A DNA stretch of 64,000 nucleotides. Origin: Vannielia litorea. Its GTDB lineage: Bacteria; Pseudomonadota; Alphaproteobacteria; Rhodobacterales; Rhodobacteraceae. Below, one piece after another: positions 23,466 through 32,107 of this stretch. Position 1 is the first letter of the stretch. The number at the start of each line of letters is the position of its first letter. Under the pieces are notes generated by a model that saw nothing but the letters and a program-made list of their open reading frames with translations, made no database searches and was not told where the DNA came from. The DNA lies in assembly GCF_019801175.1 (NCBI RefSeq), contig NZ_JAHVJR010000002.1:1-64000 (forward strand), given 5' to 3'. The translations under genes were made by a program, and so were the position numbers.

Positions 23466-24653
23466 TTAAAGCCCCGCCTCCGCCGCAATCTCCTTGCGGC
23501 TCTTCCGCGCCCGCTCAGTCTCGGACTTCAACTGCCCGCAAGCCGCCATGATGTCCTCACCCCGCGGCGTGCGGATCGGAGAGGCATAGCCCGCCTTGTA
23601 GACGATATCGGCAAAAGCCTCGATCCGCTCCCAGCTCGACCGCTTGTAGGGCGCGCCGGGCCACTCGTTGAACGGGATCAGGTTGATCTTCGCCGGGATG
23701 CCGGAGATCAGCTTCACCAGCCGCTTCGCATCGGCGTCGCTGTCATTCACCCCATCGAGCATGACGTATTCAAAGGTGATCCGCTCCGAGTTGCTGAGCC
23801 GCGGATACTCTCGCAGGGCATTCAGCAGGGTCTCGATGTTCCACCGCTTGTTGATCGGCACCAGCTTGTCGCGCACCTCGTCGGTGGTGGCATGGAAGCT
23901 CACCGCCAGCAGGCAGCCGATCTCTTCGGCGCATTTGGCGATCTCCGGCACCACGCCGGAGGTGGAAAGCGTGATCCGGCGGCGGCTCAGAGATATCCCC
24001 TCGCCATCCATAGCGATCTTCATCGCATCCCGCACGGCGTCAAAGTTGTAGAGCGGCTCCCCCATGCCCATCAGCACGATGTTCGAGAGCAGGCGCGGCC
24101 CGTTCTCGTCAGAGCCCTTGCCCGGCTCCGGCCACTCGCCCAGATCGTCACGGGCCAGCATCACCTGCCCCACGATCTCGCCGGCCGTGAGGTTGCGCAC
24201 CAGTTTCTGCGTGCCTGTGTGGCAGAACGAACAGGTCAGCGTGCAGCCAACCTGGCTGGAGATGCAGAGCGTCCCGCGATCTTCCTCGGGGATATAGACG
24301 GTTTCTACTTCATGCCCGCCCGCGATGCGCACTAGGTACTTCCGGGTGCCATCAGCGCTGACCTCGCGCTTCACCACCTCGGGAATGGCGATTTCAAAGT
24401 GCTCGTCGAGCTCAGCGCGGAAGGCCTTGGAGAGGTTCGTCATCGCCTCCCAGTCGCGCACGCCCCACTGGTAGACCCATTGCCAGATCTGGTTCACCCG
24501 CATCCGCACCTGCTTGTCGGCCACGCCAATGGAGCGTAGCGCCTCGGCGAGGCCTTCGCGGGTCAAGCCGACGATGTTGCGCTTTCCGCCCTCGGGCAGC
24601 TTGCGGGGTATCGTCGCCACGTCTTGCGTGATCGGGGCATTGGCCTCGGTCAT
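23466..24653 (-). CDS. rlmN: Dual-specificity 23S rRNA A2503 / tRNA A37 methyltransferase
   Basis: The 395-aa radical-SAM enzyme methylates C2 of adenine in 23S rRNA and tRNA. The iron-sulfur cluster motif is CTLTCSFCHTG (CxxxCxxC), preceded by CISSQVGC. A further signature is NIVLMGMGEPLYNF, and the C-terminal RTPRGEDIMAACGQLKSE contains the methyl-carrying cysteine. Length is normal for the alphaproteobacterial form. Confidence 0.96.
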   Translation of the reverse strand: MTEANAPITQDVATIPRKLPEGGKRNIVGLTREGLAEALRSIGVADKQVRMRVNQIWQWVYQWGVRDWEAMTNLSKAFRAELDEHFEIAIPEVVKREVSADGTRKYLVRIAGGHEVETVYIPEEDRGTLCISSQVGCTLTCSFCHTGTQKLVRNLTAGEIVGQVMLARDDLGEWPEPGKGSDENGPRLLSNIVLMGMGEPLYNFDAVRDAMKIAMDGEGISLSRRRITLSTSGVVPEIAKCAEEIGCLLAVSFHATTDEVRDKLVPINKRWNIETLLNALREYPRLSNSERITFEYVMLDGVNDSDADAKRLVKLISGIPAKINLIPFNEWPGAPYKRSSWERIEAFADIVYKAGYASPIRTPRGEDIMAACGQLKSETERARKSRKEIAAEAGL

Positions 24654-24723
24654 GGGAGTCTCCGGCTTTCGGGTTCAAGCCGTGCACATAGGGCGGCACG
24701 GCCCTTATTGCAAAGGTTTTCTC

Positions 24724-25251
24724 CTAAAGGCCAAAGCGGCGGGAGATCTCCTGAAGCGCTTCCTGCTGGCGCGGGCCAAGGCTGGCCCCGTCTGCCCCAG
24801 CGGCCGTGTTGAGCACCGCCATCAGCGGCTGAAGCTCGCTCTGCCCGCCCATGGAGATCAGCTTTTTCACGATCCGGCTGATCGCGGCATCGGCTGAGCC
24901 ACACTGCCCAACGAGCCAGCGGCCCAGAACTGCGGCCTCTTCTGCCCCATTCAAATCGACCCGGTATGCTTTTTGCAGCCCTTGCAGAATGCCCATGCGC
25001 TGTCCGCGTGTGGGCAGGTCATCGAGTGAGATAAAGGCCTCGGCTATCCCCGCCGCCGCAACGACAGGCTCTTCGATGCCATCGACCGGATGCTCCCGTT
25101 TCCGCAGCTTGTAGCCAAACCGCCGGGCGGCGGCGCGCACATCGCCCGCGGCGTTCATCAGCTCTCCGGCCATGTCGGCAGCGCCCTTGGCGCGGATGTA
25201 CCACACATAGGCCGCCGTCAGCAGCGCGATGGTTCCGAGAATGAAAGGCAA
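24724..25251 (-). CDS. Hypothetical protein with an N-terminal membrane helix
   Basis: The 175-aa protein has a single N-terminal hydrophobic helix (MPFILGTIALLTAAYVWYIR) and a helical soluble part (GIAEAFISLDDLPTRGQRMG, then AEEAAVLGRWLVGQCG). The soluble part may be related to TerB-like helical domains, but this is weak. It lies 70 bp upstream of rlmN on the same strand. It would face the cytoplasm by the positive-inside pattern. Confidence 0.65.
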   Translation of the reverse strand: MPFILGTIALLTAAYVWYIRAKGAADMAGELMNAAGDVRAAARRFGYKLRKREHPVDGIEEPVVAAAGIAEAFISLDDLPTRGQRMGILQGLQKAYRVDLNGAEEAAVLGRWLVGQCGSADAAISRIVKKLISMGGQSELQPLMAVLNTAAGADGASLGPRQQEALQEISRRFGL

Positions 25252-25310
25252 GGCAATGACTCCACACAGAAAATTACTGCGAGGAGCCTAAGCCGAAAAT
25301 CGAGCGCCGA

Positions 25311-25835
25311 TCAACCGCCGCAGCGTTGCTCGGCCTCTTCAATAGCCGCAGTGAGGCCCAGAAGCGAGAAGGTGTCCTCGGTGCGGGTGCCCCTGCTGGA
25401 CCGGGCCGAAAGTTTGGCCTCGGCGCCGCGCTTCATGGCGGTGAGGATCTTGGCATCGTCCTGCGGGCTGGCCGACCAAGCCCACTCGCCCTCGGTGAAG
25501 AGCTCGAACTGGGTGCCGCCGATATCCAGCGTCACGGTCGAACCGCCGGCAAACGGGTAACCGCCGGTGAAGCTCACCTCACCCGCACCATTGCCAGGGC
25601 GGAACGTGACGAAGAGCAGGATGTCGCTCCGACGCACGGCCACGACACGGCCATCGCGGGTGTTGACGGTTTCCTTGGGGGCCGAAACGCTCCAGCACTC
25701 CTTGGGATCGTCCTCGACGAACACCGACCAGTCGGTCTTTGCCGCCACGCGGTTGTCGCTCTCCTGCGCAAAGCCGGCGCCCGCGCCCATTGCAAGTCCG
25801 CCAGCCACGAGGCCAGCCAAAATCCGGTTGTTCAT
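25311..25835 (-). CDS. Invasion-associated locus B (IalB) family protein
   Basis: The 174-aa protein starts at ATG 25835 with a signal peptide (MNNRILAGLVAGGLAMGAGA, cleaved near AGFAQ). The core shows the family pattern: DWSVFVEDDPKECWSVSAPK, then VSFTGGYPFAGGSTVTLDIG and FELFTEGEWAWSASP. IalB-like proteins are periplasmic and widespread in alphaproteobacteria; their role in free-living members is unclear. A longer upstream frame to 26318 is not supported by protein character. It is divergent from the asparaginase gene. Confidence 0.88.
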   Translation of the reverse strand: MNNRILAGLVAGGLAMGAGAGFAQESDNRVAAKTDWSVFVEDDPKECWSVSAPKETVNTRDGRVVAVRRSDILLFVTFRPGNGAGEVSFTGGYPFAGGSTVTLDIGGTQFELFTEGEWAWSASPQDDAKILTAMKRGAEAKLSARSSRGTRTEDTFSLLGLTAAIEEAEQRCGG

Positions 25836-25993
25836 GTGTCCCACAGCCTCCAGCTGCCTCTGCCTCAAGCCTTCGCCTTTCCTTGCAGGCGGCGAATGTC
25901 TTTTCAACTTGCTCTGGCTCAATGTAACGTGATTTTCCGTAACTGCGAAAGCCCCGTTGGCAGAATTTCGCTGACATTCCGGAGAGGTGAGGC

Positions 25994-26959
25994 ATGCAGG
26001 CAGAGCTGCTGGTCGAGGTAACACGAGGTGGTGAGGTGGAATCGGTCCACCACGGCCATATCGCGGTGGTGAACGCCGCGGGAGAGCTGGTGGACGGGCG
26101 CGGTGCGCCGGGCCTACCGGCCTACCCGCGGTCGGCAGCCAAAATGATTCAAGCACTACCACTGGTGCGCTCCGGCGCGGCGGCGGCGCGGCACCTCGGC
26201 AGCGAGCAGCTTGCGCTCTCCTGCGCTTCGCACAACGGCGCGCTGATCCACACCAAGCCGGTCGCCCGCTGGCTCGCCGCGCTGGAACTGGGCGAGGCCG
26301 ATTTGCGCTGCGGCCCACAGATGCCCGACGACCGCCCGGCCCGCGAAGGGCTGATCAAGACCGATGAGTCTCCGTGCCAGTTTCACAATAACTGCTCGGG
26401 CAAACACGCGGGCTTCCTGACCCTGAACAGCCACCTCGGCGGCGGGCCGGAGTACCACGAGGTCGATCATCCGGTGCAGCAGGCCGCTCTCGCGGCGTGG
26501 GAAGATATCTGCGACGAGGCGACAGCAGGCTACGGGATCGACGGTTGCTCGGCCCCGAACTTCCGCAGCTCTGTCACCGCGATGGCCCGCGCGATGGCCA
26601 AGTTCGCGGTGGCTGCCGAAGGCTCGGCTGAGCAACAGCTGCGCGATGCGATGATGGCCCACCCCGAGCTTGTGGCCGGTGAAGGCCGGGCCTGCACTGA
26701 GATGATGCGGGCGGCAAAGGGCAAGGCGGCGGTTAAGACCGGGGCCGAGGGCTACTTCACCGCAATCCTGCCGGATCAGGGCCTTGGCATCGCGCTGAAG
26801 GTGGCGGATGGCACGACCCGCGCGGCAGAATGCGCGATGGCCGCGCTGCTGGTGAAATACGGCGTGTTGGATCGGAATGACCCGGCTGTCCTGAAGCGCT
26901 GGGGGCCCATGACCAACCGGCGCAACATCGAAGTGGGTGAGGTCAGGCCCGCGTTCTGA
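25994..26959 (+). CDS. Asparaginase (L-asparaginase II / PF06089 family)
   Basis: The 321-aa enzyme hydrolyses L-asparagine to aspartate and ammonia. It belongs to the ReAV-type family, unrelated to the AnsA/AnsB fold. The visible family motifs are YPRSAAKMIQALPLVRSG, ALSCASHNG, NNCSGKHAGFL and YGIDGCSAPNF. Cys in CASH and CSGKH are probable zinc or active-site residues. The ATG at 25994 follows GGAGAGGTGAGGC. It is convergent with serB, with 24 bp between the stops. Confidence 0.9.
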   Translation: MQAELLVEVTRGGEVESVHHGHIAVVNAAGELVDGRGAPGLPAYPRSAAKMIQALPLVRSGAAAARHLGSEQLALSCASHNGALIHTKPVARWLAALELGEADLRCGPQMPDDRPAREGLIKTDESPCQFHNNCSGKHAGFLTLNSHLGGGPEYHEVDHPVQQAALAAWEDICDEATAGYGIDGCSAPNFRSSVTAMARAMAKFAVAAEGSAEQQLRDAMMAHPELVAGEGRACTEMMRAAKGKAAVKTGAEGYFTAILPDQGLGIALKVADGTTRAAECAMAALLVKYGVLDRNDPAVLKRWGPMTNRRNIEVGEVRPAF

Positions 26960-26983
26960 TCGGGTGCAAAGACGAACCCTGAC

Positions 26984-27856
26984 CTACCCCGCGAACTCCG
27001 ATTTCGCGTAGCCCTGAAGGAAAAGCAGTGCGGTCAGGTCGCCGTGATCCACGCGCACATCGCATTGCGCGGCCACGGTGGGTTTGGCGTGCAGGGCCAC
27101 GCCAATGCCCGCCGTATCCAGCATCGGCAGGTCGTTCGCCCCGTCGCCCACGGCGATGGCATCGAGGTTGCTCAGGCCCATCTCGCTGGCGATATCCATC
27201 AGCGCCTCGACCTTCGCATCGCTCCCGAGCGCGGGTTTTTGCACCTTGCCGCTCAGGCTCTCGCCTTCGGTCAGCAGCACATTGGCGCGGTGCTCGTCAA
27301 AGCCAAGCTCTGCGGCCACCTTTGCAGTAAAGGCGGTGAACCCGCCAGAGACCAGCGCCGTGCGGGCCCCATTGGCCTTCATCGTTGCCAGCAGCACCTT
27401 GCCGCCGGGCCGGCAGCTGATCCGCTCGGCCAGCACCTTGTCGATCACACTCACCGGCAATCCCTCCAGCAGGCTCACCCGCTCGTCCAGCGCCTCGAAA
27501 AAGTCCAGCTCGCCGTTCATCGCCCGCGCCGTGATGGCCGCCACCCGCTCGCCCACGCCTGCTTCGGCTGCAAGCTCGTCGATGCACTCCTGCTCGATCA
27601 TGGTGGAGTCCATGTCGGCCAGCAGAAGCCGCTTCTTGCGCCCCTCGCCGGGCAGGATGTTGAGATCAACGCCCATCGCACGCATGTCGGCGCTGACCTC
27701 GGGTGCGTTGGTCGGCAAGGCGCCAAGCAGTTCGAACTCCGCCGCCTCATCGGGCGCAAGCCATTGCACATCGCCGCCGCCCCATGCGTTGCGCAGGGCG
27801 ACCACGGCTGCCGGATCCAGCCCGCCGGGGCGGGCAATCAAAGACGCAATGAACAT
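26984..27856 (-). CDS. serB: Phosphoserine phosphatase
   Basis: The 290-aa HAD enzyme carries out the last step of serine synthesis. The catalytic motif is LLLADMDSTMIEQE (DxDxT), with ALVSGGFTAFTAKVA and AVGDGANDLPML as the second and third HAD motifs. The N-terminal 75 residues form an ACT-like part. The ATG at 27856 starts MFIASLIARP; the frame extends upstream into the divergent ldh promoter without support. serC and serA are nearby on the other strand. Confidence 0.95.
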   Translation of the reverse strand: MFIASLIARPGGLDPAAVVALRNAWGGGDVQWLAPDEAAEFELLGALPTNAPEVSADMRAMGVDLNILPGEGRKKRLLLADMDSTMIEQECIDELAAEAGVGERVAAITARAMNGELDFFEALDERVSLLEGLPVSVIDKVLAERISCRPGGKVLLATMKANGARTALVSGGFTAFTAKVAAELGFDEHRANVLLTEGESLSGKVQKPALGSDAKVEALMDIASEMGLSNLDAIAVGDGANDLPMLDTAGIGVALHAKPTVAAQCDVRVDHGDLTALLFLQGYAKSEFAG

Positions 27857-27986
27857 CAAACGGGCTCCGAAATGTCGATTCGCGCGCCATAGAACATTTG
27901 GCAGGGGGGCTTGGCCAGTGCTCCGCTTCAAACCGGGTCGGGCGAGCGGCACTCTCCTTAAGCGGGAATCAGCAATGGAGTGCAGC

Positions 27987-28922
27987 ATGAAGCTCGGAAT
28001 CGTCGGGGCCGGTATGGTCGGGAGCGCGGCGGCCTATGCCTGCGGGCTGCTCGGCCAGGCGCGGCACATCGTGCTGGTCGATGCCAACGGCGCCCTTGCG
28101 CGCGGCCAGGCCGAGGACATTGCCCATGCCATGCCATTTGCATCGGCCTGCACCTTGGAGGCCGGAGGGCTCGACGCGCTGGCCGGTGCCGACGTGGTGA
28201 TCATAGCTGCCGGTGTGGCGCAAAAGCCGGGCGAGTCGCGGCTCGATCTGCTGACGCGGAACGCCGAGGTTTTCAGGGAGGTGCTGGAAGGAATTACTCG
28301 TCACGCACCCCACGCGCTTCTGCTCATTGCCTCCAACCCGGTCGATATCATGACCGGCATCACCACCCGCCTCGCAGGCCTGCAGCCCACCCGCGTCATC
28401 GGCTCTGGCACGATCCTCGACACCGCACGCTTCCGCCATCTTCTGGGCAGCGAACTCGGCGTCGATCCGCGCTCGGTGCATGCCTATGTGCTCGGCGAGC
28501 ACGGCGACAGCGAGGTGCTGGCCTGGTCCTCGGCCCGTGTCGGCGCGCTGCCGCTGGAGGAGGTCGCGGCGCAGGTGGGCCGGCCATTGGGCCGCGAGGC
28601 CCGCGACCGGATTGACGAGGGCGTGCGCCGCGCCGCCTACACCATCATCGAGGGCAAGGGCGCCACGTGGTATGGCATCGGCGCCGGGCTGGCCCGGCTG
28701 GTCGAGGCCATTGGCGGGGACGAGGCCTCGGTGCATTCGGTTTCCATAGTCACCCCGCATATCGCAGGCGTCTCTGAAGTGCCGCTCTCGCTGCCTCGCC
28801 TCATCGGCGCCAAGGGCGTCTTGGCCGACCTGCCGCCCGAACTCTCGCCACAAGAAACCGCCGACCTCGCCCGCAGCGCCAAACTCCTCAAAGACACGCT
28901 GGACGCGTTGCCGCTCGACTAG
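27987..28922 (+). CDS. ldh: L-lactate dehydrogenase
   Basis: The 311-aa NAD-dependent enzyme interconverts pyruvate and L-lactate. Motifs are KLGIVGAGMVGSAAAY (NAD fold), LIASNPVDIMTG and the active-site GEHGDSEV with the catalytic histidine. Arg in QKPGESRLDL (the substrate loop) suits lactate rather than malate dehydrogenase, with Gln at the specificity position. An ATG at 27975 is possible, but the GGAG at 27977-27980 favours 27987. It is divergent from serB across a 130-bp promoter region. Confidence 0.93.
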   Translation: MKLGIVGAGMVGSAAAYACGLLGQARHIVLVDANGALARGQAEDIAHAMPFASACTLEAGGLDALAGADVVIIAAGVAQKPGESRLDLLTRNAEVFREVLEGITRHAPHALLLIASNPVDIMTGITTRLAGLQPTRVIGSGTILDTARFRHLLGSELGVDPRSVHAYVLGEHGDSEVLAWSSARVGALPLEEVAAQVGRPLGREARDRIDEGVRRAAYTIIEGKGATWYGIGAGLARLVEAIGGDEASVHSVSIVTPHIAGVSEVPLSLPRLIGAKGVLADLPPELSPQETADLARSAKLLKDTLDALPLD

Positions 28923-28939
28923 CCCTGTTTCCGATCGGA

Positions 28940-29077
28940 ACATCCGCCGCCGCTTTTGCCACCTGACCTGTCGCATCCGCGCGATTTTCCGGCTTGCGCG
29001 CCATCCGGCGCCCCTCTACATGCGGCGGTGGGACACCTCTCCCCAACGAGAGGCATATATCTGGAAGGATACCAGCA
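28940..29077 (+). promoter_or_regulatory. Structured leader of serC, candidate serC RNA motif
   Basis: Directly before the serC ATG there are two hairpins: CCTCTC-CCCAAC-GAGAGG (29036-29053) and CTGG-AAGGATA-CCAG (29061-29075). The loop of the second holds the Shine-Dalgarno sequence, so folding could affect translation. A Rfam element named serC lies before serC-serA in Rhodobacterales; the position and two-hairpin form agree, but I cannot run the covariance model. Confidence 0.55.
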
Positions 29078-30232
29078 ATGGCTATCGAAGCACCGGCAGC
29101 GCGCCCGGCCAATCCGCGCTTTTCCTCTGGCCCCTGTGCCAAGATCCCCACCTTCTCGCTCGACAAGCTTTCCGACGCCGCTCTTGGCCGGTCGCATCGC
29201 GCCGCCGTGGGCAAGGCGAAGCTGAAAGCCGCCATCGAGACCACTCGCGAGATCCTCGGTATCCCGGCGGATTACCGCATCGGTATCGTGCCCGCCTCCG
29301 ACACCGGGGCGGTTGAAATGGCCATGTGGAACCTGCTCGGCGACCGTAAGGCCACCATGATTGCATGGGAGAGCTTTGGCGCGGGCTGGGTGACCGACGT
29401 GGTCAAGCAACTCAAGATTGACGCCGAGGTGAAGACCGCCGACTACGGCGAGATTGTCGATTTCGCCGAGCTCGACTTTGACACGGACGTGGTCTTCACC
29501 TGGAACGGCACCACCTCGGGCGTGCGCGTACCGAATGGCGATGCGATCCCGACGGACCGCGAAGGCCTGACGATCTGTGACGCCACCTCCGCCGCCTTCG
29601 CGATGGACCTGCCTTGGGACAAGCTCGATGTCACCACCTTCTCCTGGCAGAAGGTGCTCGGCGGCGAGGCGGCCCATGGGATGCTGGTACTGAGCCCCCG
29701 CGCCGTCGAACGGCTCGAAAGCTACACCCCGGCTTGGCCCCTGCCCAAGATCTTCCGCCTCACCAAGGGCGGCAAGCTGATCGACGGCGTCTTCGTAGGC
29801 GAAACCATCAACACGCCGTCGATGCTGGCCGTCGAGGACTATCTCGTTGCGCTCGACTGGGCAAAGTCGGTGGGCGGGCTGAAAGGCATGATCGCTCGCG
29901 CCGATGCCAATGCGCAGGCCATCCACACGTTCTGCGAGAGCCGCGACTGGATCGCCAACCTCGCCACCGACCCTGCGACGCGCTCCAACACCAGCGTGTG
30001 CCTCAAGTTCACCGACGACCGGATCACCGACGGCGCCGCCTTCGCCAAGGCCGTCGCCAAGCGCCTGGGCGACGAGAACGTGGCGCTCGACGTGGGTGCC
30101 TACCGCGATGCCCCTCCGGGCCTGCGTATCTGGTGCGGTGGCACGGTTGAGACCTCCGACATCGAGGCGATGCTGCCTTGGCTCGAATGGGCCTTTGAAG
30201 CTGAAATCGCCGCGCTGACGGAAGCCGCCTGA
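29078..30232 (+). CDS. serC: Phosphoserine aminotransferase
   Basis: The 384-aa PLP enzyme converts 3-phosphohydroxypyruvate to phosphoserine. The PLP lysine is probably in TTFSWQKVLGGEAAHG. FSSGPCAKIP and ICDATSAAFAMDLPW are typical of the alphaproteobacterial SerC type (TIGR01365). The ATG at 29078 follows GGAAGGATACCAGCA. serA follows 110 bp downstream, with a structured spacer between them. Confidence 0.96.
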   Translation: MAIEAPAARPANPRFSSGPCAKIPTFSLDKLSDAALGRSHRAAVGKAKLKAAIETTREILGIPADYRIGIVPASDTGAVEMAMWNLLGDRKATMIAWESFGAGWVTDVVKQLKIDAEVKTADYGEIVDFAELDFDTDVVFTWNGTTSGVRVPNGDAIPTDREGLTICDATSAAFAMDLPWDKLDVTTFSWQKVLGGEAAHGMLVLSPRAVERLESYTPAWPLPKIFRLTKGGKLIDGVFVGETINTPSMLAVEDYLVALDWAKSVGGLKGMIARADANAQAIHTFCESRDWIANLATDPATRSNTSVCLKFTDDRITDGAAFAKAVAKRLGDENVALDVGAYRDAPPGLRIWCGGTVETSDIEAMLPWLEWAFEAEIAALTEAA

Positions 30233-30242
30233 CCCTGCCCCG

Positions 30243-30311
30243 GGGTGCGCCATGACTGCGCACCCTGCGGGACACACAACACACTTAAGGTGCGCAGTTA
30301 TCGAGCACCTT
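30243..30311 (+). promoter_or_regulatory. Four-segment alternating hairpin leader before serA
   Basis: Segment A GGGTGCGC (30243-30250) pairs with B (30258-30265). B extended (ACTGCGCACC, 30255-30264) pairs perfectly with C (GGTGCGCAGT, 30289-30298). C extended (AAGGTGC, 30287-30293) pairs with D (GCACCTT, 30305-30311). A:B and C:D can form together, or B:C alone, the layout of attenuation leaders. No U-tract follows D; the serA ATG is 31 bp after it, so translation control is possible. Confidence 0.55.
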
Positions 30312-30342
30312 CCCCCCACATCCACACGACAGGACCAAACCA

Positions 30343-31938
30343 ATGGCCCCCAAAGTTCTCGTCTCCGACAAGCTCTCGGAAACCGCCGTCCAGATCTTCC
30401 GCGACCGCGGCATTGAGGTCGATTTCATGCCCGAACTGGGCAAGGACAAGGAAAAGCTCGCCGAAGTGATCGGCCAGTATGACGGCCTCGCCATCCGCTC
30501 TGCCACCAAGGTGACAGCAAAGCTCCTGGAGCATGCCACGAACCTCAAGGTCGTCGGCCGCGCCGGGATCGGCACCGACAATGTCGACAAGGAAGCCGCC
30601 TCGAAGAAAGGCGTGATCGTGATGAACACGCCCTTCGGCAACATGATCACCACCGCCGAGCACGCCATCGCGCTGATGTTCGCCGTGGCCCGCCAACTGC
30701 CTGAAGCCTCGCAATCCACCCACGCCGGTAAGTGGGAGAAGAGTAAGTTCATGGGTGTCGAGCTGACCGGCAAGACCCTCGGTGTGATCGGCGCAGGCAA
30801 CATCGGCGGCATCGTCTGCGACCGAGCCCGCGGGCTGCACATGAAGGTGCTGGCCTACGATCCGTTCCTGACGGAGGAGAAGGCCGACAAGATGGGCGTG
30901 CACAAGGTCGAGCTGGAAGAGCTGCTCGCCAAGGCCGATTTCATCACTCTGCACGTGCCGCTGACCGACCAGACCCGAAACATCCTCTCGGCCGAGAACC
31001 TCGCCAAGACCAAAAAGGGCGTGCGGATCATCAACTGCGCCCGCGGCGGGCTGGTCGATGAGGCCGCTCTGGCTGAGCTGTTGAAGTCGGGCCATGTGGC
31101 CGGTGCCGCCTTCGACGTGTTCGCCGAAGAACCTGCCACCGAGAACGTGCTGTTCAACCTGCCCAACGTGGTCTGCACCCCGCACCTTGGCGCCTCTACC
31201 TCGGAAGCGCAGGAGAACGTGGCCCTGCAAGTGGCCGAGCAGATGTCGAACTACCTGCTCGACGGCGCCGTGGAGAACGCACTGAACATGCCCTCGATGA
31301 CCGCCGAAGAGGCCAAGGTCATGGGGCCGTGGGTCAAGCTCGCCGACCATCTCGGCAGCTTCATCGGCCAGATGACCGACGAGCCGATCAAGGCGATCAA
31401 CATCCTCTACGATGGTGTCGTGTCCACCATGAACCTCCCCGCGCTGAACTGCTCGGTCGTGGCGGGAATCATGAAAAAGGCCAACCCGGATGTGAACCTT
31501 GTGAGCGCTCCGGTGATCGCCAAGGAACGCGGTGTTAAGATCTCCACCACCAGCCAAGACAAGGCCGGTGCGTTTGATGGCTACATCAAGGTGACAGTGG
31601 TGACCGACCTGCGCGAGCGTTCAATCGCGGGCACCGTCTTCTCCGATGGCAAGCCGCGGTTCATCCAGATCAAGGGCATCAACATCGACGCCGAGATCGG
31701 CGCGCATATGCTCTACACCACCAACAAAGACGTGCCCGGCATCATTGGCACCCTCGGGCAGACGCTTGGCACCAACGGTGTGAACATTGCCAACTTTACC
31801 CTTGGGCGTTCCTCGGTGGGTAAGGATGCCATCGCCCTGCTCTATGTGGATGACCGGGTGCCCGATGACGTGCTGAGAAAGCTCGCAGACACGGCGCTCT
31901 TCCAGTCGATTAAGCCGCTGCAGTTTGACGTGGCCTGA
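30343..31938 (+). CDS. serA: D-3-phosphoglycerate dehydrogenase
   Basis: The 531-aa enzyme oxidises 3-phosphoglycerate to 3-phosphohydroxypyruvate, the first step of serine synthesis. It has the NAD-binding GVIGAGNIGGIVCDRA, the catalytic ARGGLVDEAALAELL region and FEEPA-type HLGASTSEAQENVA. An intervening domain and a C-terminal ACT domain (LYTTNKDVPGIIGTLGQTLG) make it the long form of about 530 residues, which in other organisms is serine-inhibited. A terminator-type hairpin follows at 31960. Confidence 0.97.
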   Translation: MAPKVLVSDKLSETAVQIFRDRGIEVDFMPELGKDKEKLAEVIGQYDGLAIRSATKVTAKLLEHATNLKVVGRAGIGTDNVDKEAASKKGVIVMNTPFGNMITTAEHAIALMFAVARQLPEASQSTHAGKWEKSKFMGVELTGKTLGVIGAGNIGGIVCDRARGLHMKVLAYDPFLTEEKADKMGVHKVELEELLAKADFITLHVPLTDQTRNILSAENLAKTKKGVRIINCARGGLVDEAALAELLKSGHVAGAAFDVFAEEPATENVLFNLPNVVCTPHLGASTSEAQENVALQVAEQMSNYLLDGAVENALNMPSMTAEEAKVMGPWVKLADHLGSFIGQMTDEPIKAINILYDGVVSTMNLPALNCSVVAGIMKKANPDVNLVSAPVIAKERGVKISTTSQDKAGAFDGYIKVTVVTDLRERSIAGTVFSDGKPRFIQIKGINIDAEIGAHMLYTTNKDVPGIIGTLGQTLGTNGVNIANFTLGRSSVGKDAIALLYVDDRVPDDVLRKLADTALFQSIKPLQFDVA

Positions 31939-31959
31939 CGGCCCTTCAGAACGACTTGA

Positions 31960-31998
31960 GGGGGCGGTGTCGAGTGGTTCGGTGCCGCCCCCTTCGTT
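31960..31998 (+). terminator. Terminator downstream of serA
   Basis: GGGGGCGG (31960-31967) pairs with CCGCCCCC (31985-31992), followed by TTCGTTTC. It begins 21 bp after the serA stop and fits an intrinsic terminator with a short U-rich tail. Confidence 0.7.
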
Positions 31999-32107
31999 TC
32001 CACCGCAGGCAATTTCTTGCGCGGGAGGTTGACCCATTCCGTCGCCGTGGTATCCCCCGCCCAAGGGCGATGCTGGCGCCCGGGCATCTTTAAAAGGTCG
32101 AAGCGGT

